Shown here: positions 1-12,824 of the stretch, one piece after another | Numbering within the stretch: position 1 is the first letter of the stretch | How the letters are laid out: every line of letters begins with the position of its first letter | Origin: Mytilus galloprovincialis | Lineage: Eukaryota > Mollusca > Bivalvia > Mytilida > Mytilidae | Assembly (NCBI RefSeq): GCF_965363235.1 | Contig: NC_134846.1 | Coordinates: forward strand, 3,105,001-3,169,000 | Length of the DNA: 64,000 nt | Direction of reading: 5' to 3' | Translations under genes and position numbers: made by a program | Notes under the pieces: generated by a model | Seen by the model: the letters and a program-made list of their open reading frames with translations, nothing else | What the model was told of the DNA's origin: nothing | Databases searched by the model: none

Positions 1-947
1 TAATATATGTACACGTACATCTATATATATCAGAATGTTTAACGTAAAAGGAGAAATGAAATAATTTTCATAGGAACAGGAACTAAAATAGTTAAAGATA
101 AGTTAATATTCAAGTAAACAAATAAATATTTTGAAGTTATACAATTAGCCACTTAATCACGTCTGTATATTTTCGATTTAAATGTCATAGATATCAAGGA
201 ATTTATACATTGTAAAACAATGAATATGATGTATCTCCTATCAACAAGGAAAAAAATGTTTTTAGTCCAAGCCAAACACATTGCACATATTTGAAGAGCA
301 GAAAGATTTATTATTGAATCGAATATTTCCCTGTTATTGAATAAATGTTCACTTGAAATATTCAATGAAATTTAAAAAAATCAGCTGATAGCATCTTGAA
401 AAGCGGATTACCGATTAAATAAATAGACATTATCGATTGTAAACACAACTGAGCTCAATTCAACGAAAATAAATTCACAAAACCCACATTTAACAATATG
501 ATTATTTCTTAAAATGTCCTGCACCAAGTCAGGAAAATGGCAATTGCTGTATTATAGTTAGTTTCCGTGTGTGTTGCATTGTTGTTTGTTTTTGTTGCAC
601 ATCAGTGTGTCTGTTATGTCGTTGTTTTCCATATTTGCTTTCTCTAAATCGATTTATGATCTTTGAACAGCGGTATACTACTGTTGTCTTTATTTATATA
701 AAACATGTACAAGTTCACATGCCTTTTAATTTTAATATTGAAAATGTATCCATGCTTTGTGAGAACAAGCATATTGCTTACGCTTACACTTGGAAACTAA
801 CTTTTCAATATTGGACTTTAAGCAGTGCTCATATTACTTTCTCTAACTGATTTTAATACACAAATACACAAAATGTAAGCTTAAGAGTTCAAATGAAATA
901 ATAAATGTCTCTTTTAAAAATCTATGTTAACCTTTGGAGAGAAAAAC

Positions 948-1092
948 GCATCATAAATACCAAGATTGAAATTTGTCTTTATGCCAGACGCGCATTTTGT
1001 CTTCAAAATACTCACCAGTGACGCTCGAATAAAAAAGTAAAATAGCCAAATAAAGAACGAAGTAGAAAAGTATTGAAGACCTAAAAATTCTA
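948..1092 (+). repeat. Dispersed repeat, family D
   Basis: Contains GCCAGACGCGCATTTTGTCT and the CACCAGTGACGCTCGAATAAA block, shared with 32345-32530 and, in reverse, 57255. The family looks like a short retroelement tail common in mussels; the autonomous partner is not in the window. Confidence 0.7.
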
Positions 1093-1276
1093 AAAGTTTG
1101 TCAAACAGCTTAGGTAAACTGAGGTAGAGAAGCCTAAGTATTTGAAAAATTCAAATTAATTTATAATAATGACCATACCAATGATAAGAGTGTTTATATC
1201 AAAGGGAAGTAACTTCTAATCACAACGCTAACCTTCACATACAATTAATATGGTAATGTTGTTTACTTAATTTTAA

Positions 1277-1484
1277 GGGGGTAGACCTTGGTTCAGGGAG
1301 ATAACTCTTTAAATCATCAGTACGTTTGTAAAAGTCAAGTTCATCAATATATTTTAAGCATTTACCTGAAACAGATTGAAAATAATCTATGTAACCTAGA
1401 AGCTTAGAATATATTTTTAAAAATGGTTGACACAAACGTACTGATGATTTTAAGATTTATTTCCCTTAACCTAGGTCTACCTCC
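1277..1484. mobile_element. MITE, 208 bp, flanked by TTAA (piggyBac-like)
   Basis: TTAA occurs immediately before (1273-1276) and after (1485-1488) a segment whose ends are inverted repeats of about 55-60 bp, starting GGGGGTAGACC on the left and, read from the right, GGAGGTAGACC. The inverted match runs through CATCAGTACGTTTGT. TTAA target duplication with G-rich ends is typical of piggyBac elements. There is no coding capacity. Confidence 0.85.
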
Positions 1485-2284
1485 TTAAAAGCCGTACTAT
1501 AATTATAGTGCAATAAATTGTTATGATTAAAGATTTATCTAAGACGTGGAGTAAACCTTTAATAAATATGGAGGAACAGAGATGTAAAGTATATCATTTG
1601 TTGATATGAAATCAAGAAAATGATTGGTATAAGTTTAGGGAAAAACTAGTCTCCCTTTTTACTGATGCCCAAGCATGACCATGTGGAGTAAATGTAGCCG
1701 TTTCCTACATTATACATAGACTACATATTGATTCATGTGACTTTGATGATGTAAATGTTGTTCTGTTCTCGCCGAACATATTTATCATTCCAGATGAAAA
1801 CTTATTTAATCATTAACTGTATACATTACATGTTTTGGAAATTAGGGATTTGATAAACATCTGGTTAATACAAACAAACATTAAACAGAAGTCTCTTATA
1901 CAAAAGAGGTCTCTTATAAAATAGAAGTCTCTTATAAAAGACCAATTGTTATCTGTTACTTCAAAATTTAAGATGAAGGAACCACCCGAGCCGCCGTAAT
2001 TCATTAAAACTTGAATTTTTGAGTTATCCCCCTAAATTTGTTAAATCGATCTTTTTATTCAAAGAAACTCGAATATTTGGAAGTTGATAAATCAGTCTGA
2101 ATAAGGCAATAAATCACTTACTTTTACTTTATTTCAATTTACAGTATAACCAATAAATTGGCTCGTGTCTCAAAATTTGCAGATTTAAGCAAAGAACTAG
2201 ACATATTAAGAACTAATATTTTAAAATTAAAGTTCGTGGTATTAATTGACATCACTTTAAGAATCACTATAATAAAATTAACGG

Positions 2285-2595
2285 TACCAATTTTGTTGCA
2301 CCAGATGCGCATTTCGACAATACATGTCTCTTCAGTGATGTTCGTGGCCAAAATATTTGTAATCCAAAGCTTATATAAAAAATGAAGAGCTATAATCCAA
2401 AAGGTCAAAAAAGTATAGCCAAATCCGTGAAAGGAATCAGAGCTTTGCATGAGGGAGATACATTCCTTAATTTATAATAATTTCCATCATTTTGTAACAT
2501 CAAATTTTAATAACACAAACAATCCGTATTTTCATGCCAGTACCGAACGAAATACTGGCTAGTGGGCTGGTGATACCCTCGGGGAATAATAGTCC
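2285..2595 (+). repeat. Dispersed repeat, family D, longer copy
   Basis: Carries CACCAGATGCGCATTTCGAC near the start and GGCTGGTGATACCCTCGGGG near the end. The same order of blocks is seen at 24150-24430. It lies just downstream of the RG1 stop codon. Confidence 0.7.
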
Positions 2596-2900
2596 ACATT
2601 TGGATAAGCTTATTTCAAATGTATTTCATTAACAAGTTTCTAAGAAATATAGATTGTTTTTATCAATTCTGTAACTATTTTATTGAAACTTTGCATAACT
2701 ATTCCAATTGCTTTACTGATTTTAAAAACCAATGTCCCTTGAAAAAGGTCTATTTGATTGGATATGTCCATTGATTTAAATTGGACTTTACACGATGAGA
2801 CACTCACGATTGTTAAAGGATAATAAATAAGTGGTTTTTTCTTTAATCAGATAATATATATAATTAGAACAACATACATGTATATTATTCTGATCAATTA

Positions 2901-5900
2901 TCACAACAAAACGCATCTCTGTTGTGGTTTGTGCTGAATTGGAAGTAAACCAGCCTTTGCAGCCTCCTCAAACACAGATTGAAGCCCTTCCTGAGACTTT
3001 GCAGAACATTCTATATATTTTACGGCATCTATTCGTTTTGCTAAAGATTGTCCCTCACTGGATGTTATTGGATGACTATTTTTCTCAATATGTTTTGAAT
3101 TTTCTGGTCCTTTGTTTCTTCGAACATCGAGTTTTGTGCCAACTAATATAATTGGCGTTCTTGGACAGTGGTGTCTAATTTCAGGAATCCACTGTAATAA
3201 AGAACGTAGAAATTTCTTTATTTTACATGTTATATCTCGCAATGAATGACTATTTTCTATTTTGGTGTAAAACAACCATACATTTTTCTCCTTTTAATCT
3301 TTGTTAACTTTGATCTTTTCCAAAAAATAGGCTGAAGTTATCTTTCTTTGAAATAAAGAAATATTTGCTATGAGTAAAGTTTTTGCACTTCAGTGTTCCT
3401 GTTGCTCCTTTTGTTTTCCTCTTACAGTTGATGTGTTTCCCTCGGGTTTGTTTGGTGACTCTGATTCGTAACTACAGATACACACATTAATGAGGAAAAT
3501 GCTGTCCGATGTTAAGAGGCTGTGTTTTAGTGTTTGTCGTTTGTTACTGTTTACTTTTTAGTACATAAATTAGACCGGTAGATTTCTCGTTTGAATTGTT
3601 TACATTTGTGATTTCGGGGCCTTTTATAGCTAACTAGGCGTAACTTTGTTCATTGTTGAAGGTCGTATGGTGACTTATAGCTGTTCGATCTGGTCTCTTG
3701 GTGTTTAATTGGCAAATATACAACATCTTCCTTTAAATAGTTAAGCATAACAATAAACTACGTTGCCTATTGTAAATATTGATTCACGAACTACGCCGCT
3801 TTAAAAAATATACTAAATATTCATAGATAAGTTTTTTTGTCCATACTGGTTCCTAGATATGAACTCTATGTTTATTTCCTAGAGATGTATCTAAATGTTG
3901 AAAACATGCCGCCCAGCTTAATTGTGTTGACCTTTACAAATAAATGGTAGTGCCTGTGAAATTTGCACTCCAGCATTTTTTTTCTGCGAAACCTTTTGGT
4001 AAATCTAGTCCATATCAATTTAAAGAAATATAATCCTCAAAAAGTTACATCAATGTGAAAAGTAGATTCAGGTTCAATTGTTTAAAATATTTGTGTGTTG
4101 TCAAAGAATATTCAAAAGTATTTATTGTGCAATGCTTTGTACGTCCTCTGGTTTTTACATTAATGGATTTAAATATTTGGCTCTGAGCGGTTTCTTAAAA
4201 ATAGCGCTTCAGACGGATGTCATTTATATAAAAAAATCTTTAATTTTTCTTTAAATTGTGATATGATTGCATATCAAAAAGAACATATTTTTTGTCGATC
4301 TTCATACAAAAATGCAAAACGTTTCATTCTTTGAAAACTACCATTAAGTTGCCATAGCTTAATATTTTTTATCTTAACTTCTCGATTAAGCGTTTAACCA
4401 CACATTAGACAATGTTGGAACTATATGCAATACTGTATCAACAATTAAATGGATCTACATAGCACAAAACACTAAAACCTATATTCGATTTTTTTGTACA
4501 AATCTGGTGTATTAGTGCTCATTTATAATGAAAATGATAACATCTCCAATAAAATCAGTTTGATGTTCATTTATTTGCCAATAAACTCAGTTATGGGGAA
4601 ATGCATATAGCCAATAGATATGTTTCCCAATTTTCTCCTTTTGCAAAAAAAAAAAATGAATGTCCATTTCGATTTATGACTTTTGAACAGCGCTACACTA
4701 CTGTTATAAAAAAGAAGATGTGGTATGATTGCCAATGAGACAACTATCCACAAAAGACCAAAATGACACAGACATTAACAACTATAGGTCACCGTACGGC
4801 CTTCAACAATGAGCAAAGCCCATACCGTATAGTGAGCTATAAAAGGCCCCGATAAGATAATGTAAAACAATTCAAACGAGAAAACTAACGGCCTTATTTA
4901 TGTAAAAAAAATGAACGAAAAACAAATGTGTAACACATAAACAAACGACAACCACTGAAGTACAGGCTCCTGATGCCTTTATTTTGCAATAAATTTACAT
5001 TCCTTTGGTATGAAGACAGATGATCTAACCAAAACGAACAATGATCAAAAGATACCTTACTTTCGTTTACTGTCATACAAGTGAGAGGTGGGTGTAATAT
5101 ACAATACTCTACATAAGAAAATGACCGTACCAAGTCAGGAATATGACAGTTGTTTCACAATTTTACTTTTTGATGTTTTAGATTTTGATTTTGCCATTTG
5201 CATAGCGGCTTCCGATTTGGAGTAAGGTAATATTAGTTATTTGGTATAAGTCATCCTAGCTGTTATTACTTACTTTGTACAGTATGTTATCAAAACTTGT
5301 CCGATACACGAGTGAAAAACAGGCAAGGAATACATCCTAAAAATAGAATTATAGTTATTTTGAGATATCCATAAACTGGTATACGGTTCACCTGTATTTG
5401 AACATAACATTCATGGGCATGTTTCATCTGAATTCCGCTTGATCATGTATTTCAGGTTATGTTTTGCGGTTGTTCAAAGCCCCGACGCTTATTAAATAGT
5501 GTATTTCTAAATGTTTTTTTTTTTGTTTTCTCTGTGTTTACCACTCATCAGCTATTATGTTATTCAAAATTGTTGTTTATTATTAAAATAAAAAAATATG
5601 TCTCTACAAAATAAATAATTAGCTGCCAAAACAGTATTTTTTTCTCACTGAAAATGAAATTTAAAACAAAATAGACAGTTCTTAGCAATAAAAAAAGAAA
5701 TAAAACATAACCCATCAGGATTTTTACATGAAAGATATAATTTGGAAGTTTTATATAATATGCTAAAGTTTGATATGACAATAATTTGTCCCTTCTGTTC
5801 TATGAACAACAAAATCAATCATTTTGTAAAATATATTTTCGTACTACATGTATACCTTACAACAATTGTTTTCCCATGTTTATGTAATTTTATTCGGCAG

Positions 5901-8900
5901 CATTTTTTCCAATTTTATGGTTGTCTTACTGATATTGATTTACATTTCACATCCTTTTTTGTTACTAATTTGGTATTTACTTTGTGTCATATATCAAATT
6001 TATTCGTTCAGTGAATGTTCACTTGATTTTGTTAATATGTCTTATGATTGAGTTAAGCCATTTCAAATGATATTTTATAGAATGTTTTTCTATGATGTAA
6101 TGTTACACTATTGTTTCAGGTGGGGTGAAATTTGGCGCCTATTAAACCGTTCATAACGCTCAATATGTTTGTGCCTGTCTTCCGTCAGAAACATTATGTT
6201 CAGTTGTTTTTGGTTAATATTGCTAATACATATTTTTTGTTTTTCGTTTTTTTTTTTATATATATAAATGAGACCGTGAGTTTTCCTGTACATTGACCTA
6301 TAATGGTTTACCTGTACACATTATGACTTGGATGGAGAGTTGTCTCATTGGCATACATATCACATCTTCTTATCTATTGATCATCCATTAACTTGTGAAT
6401 AAGTGGTTATCTAAACTGATGTCACGAAATAGAAATGCCATAGATGACGTGATGATTCACTGCCCGAAGAAATATATGTAAAGTTGATAATTCCTGTTTG
6501 TTTTTCATTCATTACCGTCTTCCTTATGTTATTTGTGGCATAACAGAATGCAACGTCTCACCAAGTTGCGTTATGAATCTAGACAGACCCGAAAACTTAC
6601 CGTTTGTGGATATGATAATGGTCGGAATCGATCGTAAGTTTCTTGACCTGCTGTGTCCCATAGTCCTAACTCTATATAAATGTCATTCACTTTTACATTT
6701 GCTTTATAATTATCAAATCTAAAAACAAACATATATAATACATTGTCCCATTCATGTAAAAATAAAACGAATGTGGTATTGTTGACAATGGAAAACATTT
6801 CCCGACAAGTTATTATTAAGTGTATAGTTATTATTAAGTGTAGGTATTATTAGCTAACTATGAACCAGGTTGAATCCAACTTTTTCTACATGAGGTAAAT
6901 GCCTGTACCAAGTCAGAAATACGACAGTTGTTATCGATTCGTTTTATGTGTTTAAGATTTTGATTCAAGCATTTGCTTAGGGACTCTCGGTTTGAATTTT
7001 CCTTGGAGTTCGGTATTTTTGTGATGTTTGTTATCTTACTTTTTCGATATGATAGCAAATGATGTAGAAGTTAGCAACTTTATGTCACCGTACAGACTTT
7101 CACGACGAGCACAAATCGAAACCAAATTACTAGCTATAACACTTTCCGACTTGACAGACATGAAAAATACAAACGGGAAAGTTCAGGGATCCTTTTAAGT
7201 AATTGCAATATCTAAAGTTGCAAGGATATTAAGAAATTTAGATATTTCTTGAAAGTTGCTGAATTTTAGTTTTGAAACACTTTGCACTTGTCCAAAATAT
7301 TACCGGAGGTTATTGCTTCAGAGGAAAATAAACATTTACAATGTTCTTTAATAAAAATAACTTTTTCTAATGTATTTCTTTCATATGTTTGGCATAATCT
7401 AAAATAAGACACAAAAGCGAGTTTTTGCCTAGTCTATAAATGCTAAAAATCCTCAATTTTAATAGATCATCGTAAAACAAATGAGGAGTAGCTAGATTCT
7501 TTCTCCTTCATTATTGTATTGCAGTAGTGTTTGTTTAATGAGTTTATTACTATTAATGAAGTCTGTATAATGTGATAATGCACAGGAAATTTCTTATTGA
7601 TTGGAAAATATGTAAACGCTCTACAAATTGTCAATTTAATGTTCCTTTACTTTACGTTGCAAATAAACTCATCATAGATACCAGGATTAAAATGTTGATT
7701 TGCGCCAAATCCGCGTTTCGTGTAGAAAAGACTTTCTCGTGTTTAGCTCACCGGGCCCAAAGGGCCAAGTGATCTTTTCTCATCACTTGGCGTCCGTCGT
7801 CCGTCGTCGTCCGTCATGGCTAAAAGTAGAACATAGGGGTAAAATGTAGATTTTTGCTTATAACTCTAAAACCAAAGCATTTTGAGCAAATCTGACAAAG
7901 TGGTGAAATTGTTTATCAAGTGAAGATCAATCTGCCCTGAAATTTTCAGATGAATCAGACAACCGGTTGTTGGGTTGCTGCCCCTGAATTGGTAATGTTC
8001 AGCAACGTAAGATCTACAAATAAGTCAGCATGACCAAACCGGTCAGTTGACCCCTTAAGGAGTTATTGCCCTTTATAGTCAATTTTTAACAAATTTCATA
8101 AATTTTGTGAATTTTTGTAAATTCTTCCAAAATATTTTCCTCTGTTACTAATGGGCCAAGTTCATTAAAGATAGATATAATTGTAAGTAGCAAGAATATT
8201 CAGTAAAGTAAGAACTTCAAACACATCACCATCACCACAACACAACTTTGTTATGAATCCATCTGTGTCCTCTGTTTAATATGCACATCGACCAAGGTGA
8301 ACGACACTGGCTCTTAAGAGCCTCTAGTTATATATATTAGACCGTTGGTTTTCCCGTTTGAATGGTTTTACATTACTAATGTTTGGGGCCATTTATAGCT
8401 TGCTGTACAGTGTGAGCCAAGACTCCGTGTTGAAGGCCGTACTTTGACTTATAATAGTTTACTTTTATAAATTGTTATTTGGATTGAGAGTTGTCTCATT
8501 GGCACTCATACCACATCTTACTATATCTATCATCAGTGACACGACACACGAAATTATTGAACCACTCCATGCTAAACTTATTTCTGTATTCATTTGTGTT
8601 ACATTTATATTGAACTCATATCATTAATTGATTAACACAAAACATGCTTTCACTGATTGTTGATGGACTATGGTGGCTGATGTGTAACTCTCGGGTTTTG
8701 ATGATAGAAGATTGCAGATCGTTACCTTGATAATCAAACAACAAAGAATCTGAGAGTTTTTGAAACATAAGAAGGTAGAAAGATCGTTGCACTTTTTTTT
8801 TTATGTCCCATGCGGTATGTTTATTTCGATTCCATTATATTTTGATTTTCCTTTACCTATGTCTAATTTTAGTAACTGTGGAATAATTTTGTAGAACTTT

Positions 8901-10834
8901 GTATCTGTTGCTTTTTTTTTATAGTAAAACTTTAATGATTAAGTATAAAAAATATATTCAATATTTTTTAAATTTTTTAAATATTATTATTGCTATATTA
9001 GTCAAAGGCACTGCAATAATTTGAGAGAACTATAACTGTCTACATGCACAGGAAGTTTAAAATATAATCAATAAACGTATTTCCTAGATTATTATCAAGA
9101 TCAAACCATTGACGGGAAGCTGAATGTGGTACAAACATACATGTACTCATGAAATCATTTACTGCAAAATATAACACGGAAGATACCTTCCCTTTCGAAG
9201 TAATGAAGACGTCTACAGTTCATTATACATGTTACAAAAGTGACTGAATGTTTGAGTATGGTTTTTGTTTGTGAAGAAAATATACTCCGAGAATATGTTG
9301 CTTAAAACATAATTATTCTTAAACACAATCTTCTTTTCAGCGATAATAGTTTTAAAACTAAATTTTAAATATTAAAATCACCCTTCATATTTGTCTTGTT
9401 GAAAGAGGAACATACATATATTTCATCGATTTGTACAGATGACAAATGAACGTGTGTATTATGAACACAATTTGTAAGTCATTATTTAGTGAAAAAAGGC
9501 AAAGAAATCCAAATTCAATAAGCGTAGCCTTTTTAAAAAAAAAATATTTGTTAAAAAAAAAAAACACAATCAAGTGTTTGCTTACACTGTTGGAATATAT
9601 TTTTCGTCGAAAGAATTCCTGGAATAAACCATCAACAAGCAGGTTTTCCCAACAGCACTGTAATAAAAACGGTTTTTTATTAGGAGCATACATGTATAAG
9701 GATCAACAATGGTGTATATTTTGAACAAGGAAAACCAATCCAAACATGGAGGAATAGATATTTAGGGTCGGTTTCAATTTTTTTCTGAGAATAATAAGTG
9801 TTAATTTGAATAACACAAAAGCACATACAATTTGACATACATTGTAATTTGATTACCAACAAAATTAGAAGACTATTTCAAACACAGCCTACAGTTATAT
9901 ATCCGATTAACGAAATGTTTGATGAAAGGTTAAGCAAATATTCAAAATATATTTGTTACAAACTAGGTTTTTTGTAAATTTTGTATAAAATTGTTTATAT
10001 TTAGTTTACAATTCTATTGAGGTGTCTGGTGTACTGTCTGAAAGTAATGAAAGTTGTCCTTGATACTCTGTTGTTTACATGATGTAATTTACTTTCATAC
10101 TATTTTTTATGTATAAATTTGTCTTACATGTTCTTGTGTTTATTTGTACCGTATTCATGTCACGTGTTGTTGTCCATTTTACAGTATTTCTAATATTGCA
10201 ATATTAGCAAGAGGTTTGACTGGAATTAACAAAAGATAAAATTCCTCTATTTTTCTTAAAATGTCCCGTACCTAGTCATGAATATTGCAGTTATTTCCAA
10301 ATGGTCCAGTCCTATGTATGTTGACGATTGTTTTTGTAGCAGTTCAGTGTTTCTGTTGTTCCATTGTTTTCCTCTTATAATTGATGTGTTTACAAAAGTT
10401 TTAACTTGTGACCCCGATTTGTTTTCACTTACTCTATGATTGACTATAAACGTATTTACATTTTTTGTGTTTAGTTGTATTTTGCCTCCAAATGACCTTA
10501 GATCTACTCCAAAATCACCTATTGACGTCAAGCATCAATTACGTTTTCATTGTGACGTCAAATGTTTTGAATTATGATGTCAAAGTTTACATGAACCTAT
10601 GTGATTTTACGTAATGGCTGGCAAATTTGCATACAAGTGTAAATACGTCTATTGCACAACAGTATACTACTCTCGCCTTATTTATTATCTTTGTCCATAC
10701 ATGCAATAATAGTATTAGCAACTCACAATCAATCAATCAATCGTTGATTACCAACGAGACTTATCAACGACATAATTTTTAAAAGTAATTGTTACTCACC
10801 CATCACCGACAACAACGCATTTCACATGCTGCAT
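2901..10834 (-). CDS. RG1: Rac-type Rho GTPase, five exons, complete
   Basis: Exons in transcription order are 10834-10800, 9657-9586, 6718-6601, 5336-5274 and 3191-2901. All introns have GT donors and AG acceptors. The spliced product is 192 aa, the length of Rac1, and starts [12 protein letters not shown]. The P-loop GDGAVGKT spans exons 1 and 2. Switch I keeps the PT pair (Thr35) and the DTAGQ motif keeps Gln61. Trp56 (GLWDTAG) and the GTKLD guanine motif are Rac-like rather than Cdc42-like. ECSAKSQEG is the G5 box. The end CVLL predicts geranylgeranylation; the polybasic stretch before it is weak (HKPQQR). Family knowledge says such proteins switch actin dynamics and NADPH oxidase at membranes. 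Introns hold mussel repeats; intron 2 has a block near 9040-9210 shared with the other array members. The exon 4 end (NILYK) differs from its paralogs. Expression is unknown. Confidence 0.9.
3385..3735 (-). repeat. Dispersed repeats (families F and A), RG1 intron 4
   Basis: Minus-oriented matches to the family F copy at 34530 and then to the family A copies at 4705 and 30209, including GGGGCCTTTTATAGCT. Diverged, so probably old. Confidence 0.6.
4705..4985 (+). repeat. Dispersed repeat, family A
   Basis: Begins AAGAAGATGTGGTATGATTG and includes TAGGTCACCGTACGGCCTTC and CTATAAAAGGCCCCGA. Related copies lie at 7065, 14760, 26570 and 30209 in this orientation and at 3560 in reverse. It behaves as a SINE- or MITE-like mussel family. 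Confidence 0.8.
5118..5235 (+). repeat. Dispersed repeat, family C
   Basis: Starts CCGTACCAAGTCAGGAATAT and runs through TTTGATTTTGCCATTTG, shared with 6895, 31385 and 47380. It ends about 40 bp before exon 4 of RG1. Confidence 0.7.
6225..6385 (-). repeat. Dispersed repeat, family A-like, reverse
   Basis: Contains AGAGTTGTCTCATTGGCA and ATCACATCTTCTTAT, the reverse complement of the family A start. Lies in RG1 intron 3. Confidence 0.65.
6895..7195 (+). repeat. Dispersed repeats, family C then degenerate family A
   Basis: Family C (GCCTGTACCAAGTCAGAAAT) at 6900-7035 is followed by a diverged family A copy (TATGTCACCGTACAGACTTT) to about 7195. Confidence 0.6.
7670..8530 (+). repeat. Composite of three repeats: D fragment, family E, reverse A
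   Basis: A family D fragment (7670-7740) is followed by a nearly complete family E repeat (7745-8328; starts TTTAGCTCACCGGGCCCAAA, ends TAAGAGCCTCTAGTT), known widely in bivalves, and then a minus-oriented family A-like copy (8330-8530; TTGTCTCATTGGCACTCATA). A diverged reverse family E copy lies at 42590-42990. No coding sequence is visible. Confidence 0.75.
10255..10700 (-). repeat. Dispersed repeat, family F-like, reverse; RG1 intron 1
   Basis: Starts AAAATGTCCCGTACCTAGTC and has TGTTGTTCCATTGTTTTCCT, the reverse of blocks at 34530-34860. Three CGTCA/TGACGTCA-type motifs occur at 10520-10585 and may be chance or part of the repeat. Confidence 0.6.
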
Positions 10835-12824
10835 ATCTAAGTTTGAACTATAGATAAGTATCAGAAAACTTCAAGAAAGAAAAGAATATTTTTCCACTTG
10901 ATATTTGTTATTCTTTTCCATACTTTGTTATAGTTTGTAACATGATAGTAACATATATTGTTGGTCTTCCGGGATTTAATACAAAGATTACTGATAATAC
11001 ATGCACACGTACTTGATTACACGCGAAAGGAAAGAGATCAACGTGATAAAAACACAGCTAGATAAATATTTCCTTTTGGTATAATTATCAATGAAGGTAA
11101 ATAGCACAGGACAATGACAAGTTTAAAACAAAGTATTCCCTATCTTTCAGGAAAGAATATTTCATCATTACCCAAAGCGATATACATCCCAAAAACACTA
11201 GCTTATCATCTTAATAGACTATTTGTATTTCCGGACTTTTGACTCCGAAGTTCATATTTTGAAACAGGTTGCATAATCTGTTGTAGGACATCTTGGTACC
11301 AAGTCAAGTAAGAGCAACGTAAAGTCATGAAATCTAGATTTCGATTGGTACACTTTTGCGGAAAATTAATTGATTGGAAATAAAAGTATTACAAAATTCT
11401 AGCGATAATCAACTAACACAGTTTTATCCCATGTTGTGCTGTTACACAACGGTGTTATGTAAGGTTCAAGACTGAGCGCGTAAAATCTTAATCCCACATG
11501 AAGTCCACAAGAAGCCTTTGATGGTTGTCGATTGTTCCTGCTATTATGCTTGTCTGTTGAGTAATTGTAAAGTAACATATGCATCCTGCACATGCTTCAA
11601 AGATTTATTTCAACAATCCACAATGCAACGGAACATTTTAAAAACAACGGCTTTACAAGTGAGAGATTTAGCTAGCTATAAAACCCTGTTTAATCTACCA
11701 TTTTCTACAATGCATGTATCCAGTTAGGAATATGCCATTTGTTATCCATACATTTGATGTGTTTTAGCTTTTATTCTGCCCTTTGTTTAAAGTCTTTCAG
11801 TTCTGATTTTCATCGGAGTTTGGTATGTTTTGTTATGATACCATACAGCGAAACATAACACTGTCGCTATGAACAGTCTATATTTTTTTGAAAGTTATTG
11901 ATAAGAGTTCAGTAGACGAGACGTTTCTGGCGTGCACCATTTTAATCGTGGTATCTATGATGAGTTTAGTAGTGTTGACAAGTTAACTGAAAGTCCATTT
12001 AGTCCTTTCTGGTCTCTAATAAGGTGAAGAATTTCCAGCAATTTAATGATATGAATTGGTATATAAAAAAACCATAACACATACATGCAATCAATATGAG
12101 TTGACAGGGCTAAAGGTATTGATATGATCACTTTGGGTTCTAAAATTCTGCAGTAAAATCCATATATAGATGGTCGGTAGAATGTTGAATGTTCAATTTA
12201 ATTCCTCGTTCAGGGATGTTGTATAGCTCCTGTACGTAAACGAACACTTGTAACAATTCTTTGAGGGGATTTGATTTCGTTTAATGAGAATGTGACGCTT
12301 TTAAACATAAACGAACCCTTCAAACAAGGGGATAGTTCGTTGTTCATGGCGATCGAAAATAAACTGATAGAGTGTAACGTATATGCAGAAATGAGCCTTT
12401 GTAACAATTTTTTGTGGGCATCCGTGATTTTCAAAAACAGACAACCATCACTTCCGTATCAATTTAATCTTAGGATGGAAATACGGAATATGTCATAGAG
12501 AGAACAACCCGACAAAAGAGCAGATAACAGCCGAAGGCCACCAATGGGTCTTCAACGCAACGAGAAAATCAGACACACGGAAGTGGTTCTCAGCATATAA
12601 ATTAAATGTGTACAAAATCATCTTTTAAGTTTGTTTTCATGTTGTGCTTCTATACCATTATATCAGGAGAGGTGATGGCTGAGCAGTGATAAAAGGTTTA
12701 CCCCAATTCATTATATATGTGCCATTATTAAATGTTTAATTCCGAGCATTTGTAATGTTTTGAAACTGCTTTTGTATATTCAAGCGTTGAATACAATTAA
12801 AACACAGTATATTATGTAACTATT
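10835..12824. other. Between RG1 start and RG2 relics
   Basis: This holds the presumed RG1 upstream region, where 10841-10990 resembles the upstream DNA of RG3 and RG4 (conserved TATAGAT block and a CTTCC..GATT..AGTAC-like block about 130 bp out). It also has repeats at 11700-11850 (family C), 11890-12110 (reverse D and a shared block) and 12475-12605 (family B fragment). No gene seen. Confidence 0.55.

Larger units (their letters stand above)
1..2900. other. Downstream of RG1: non-coding, repeat fragments only
   Basis: Apart from the TTAA-flanked MITE and the two family D copies, the stretch holds a reverse family F fragment (about 510-700, TTGAACAGCGGTATACTACT) and otherwise unique AT-rich sequence. 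The short open frames show no domain, codon bias or splice context that I can support as a gene. Confidence 0.6.
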
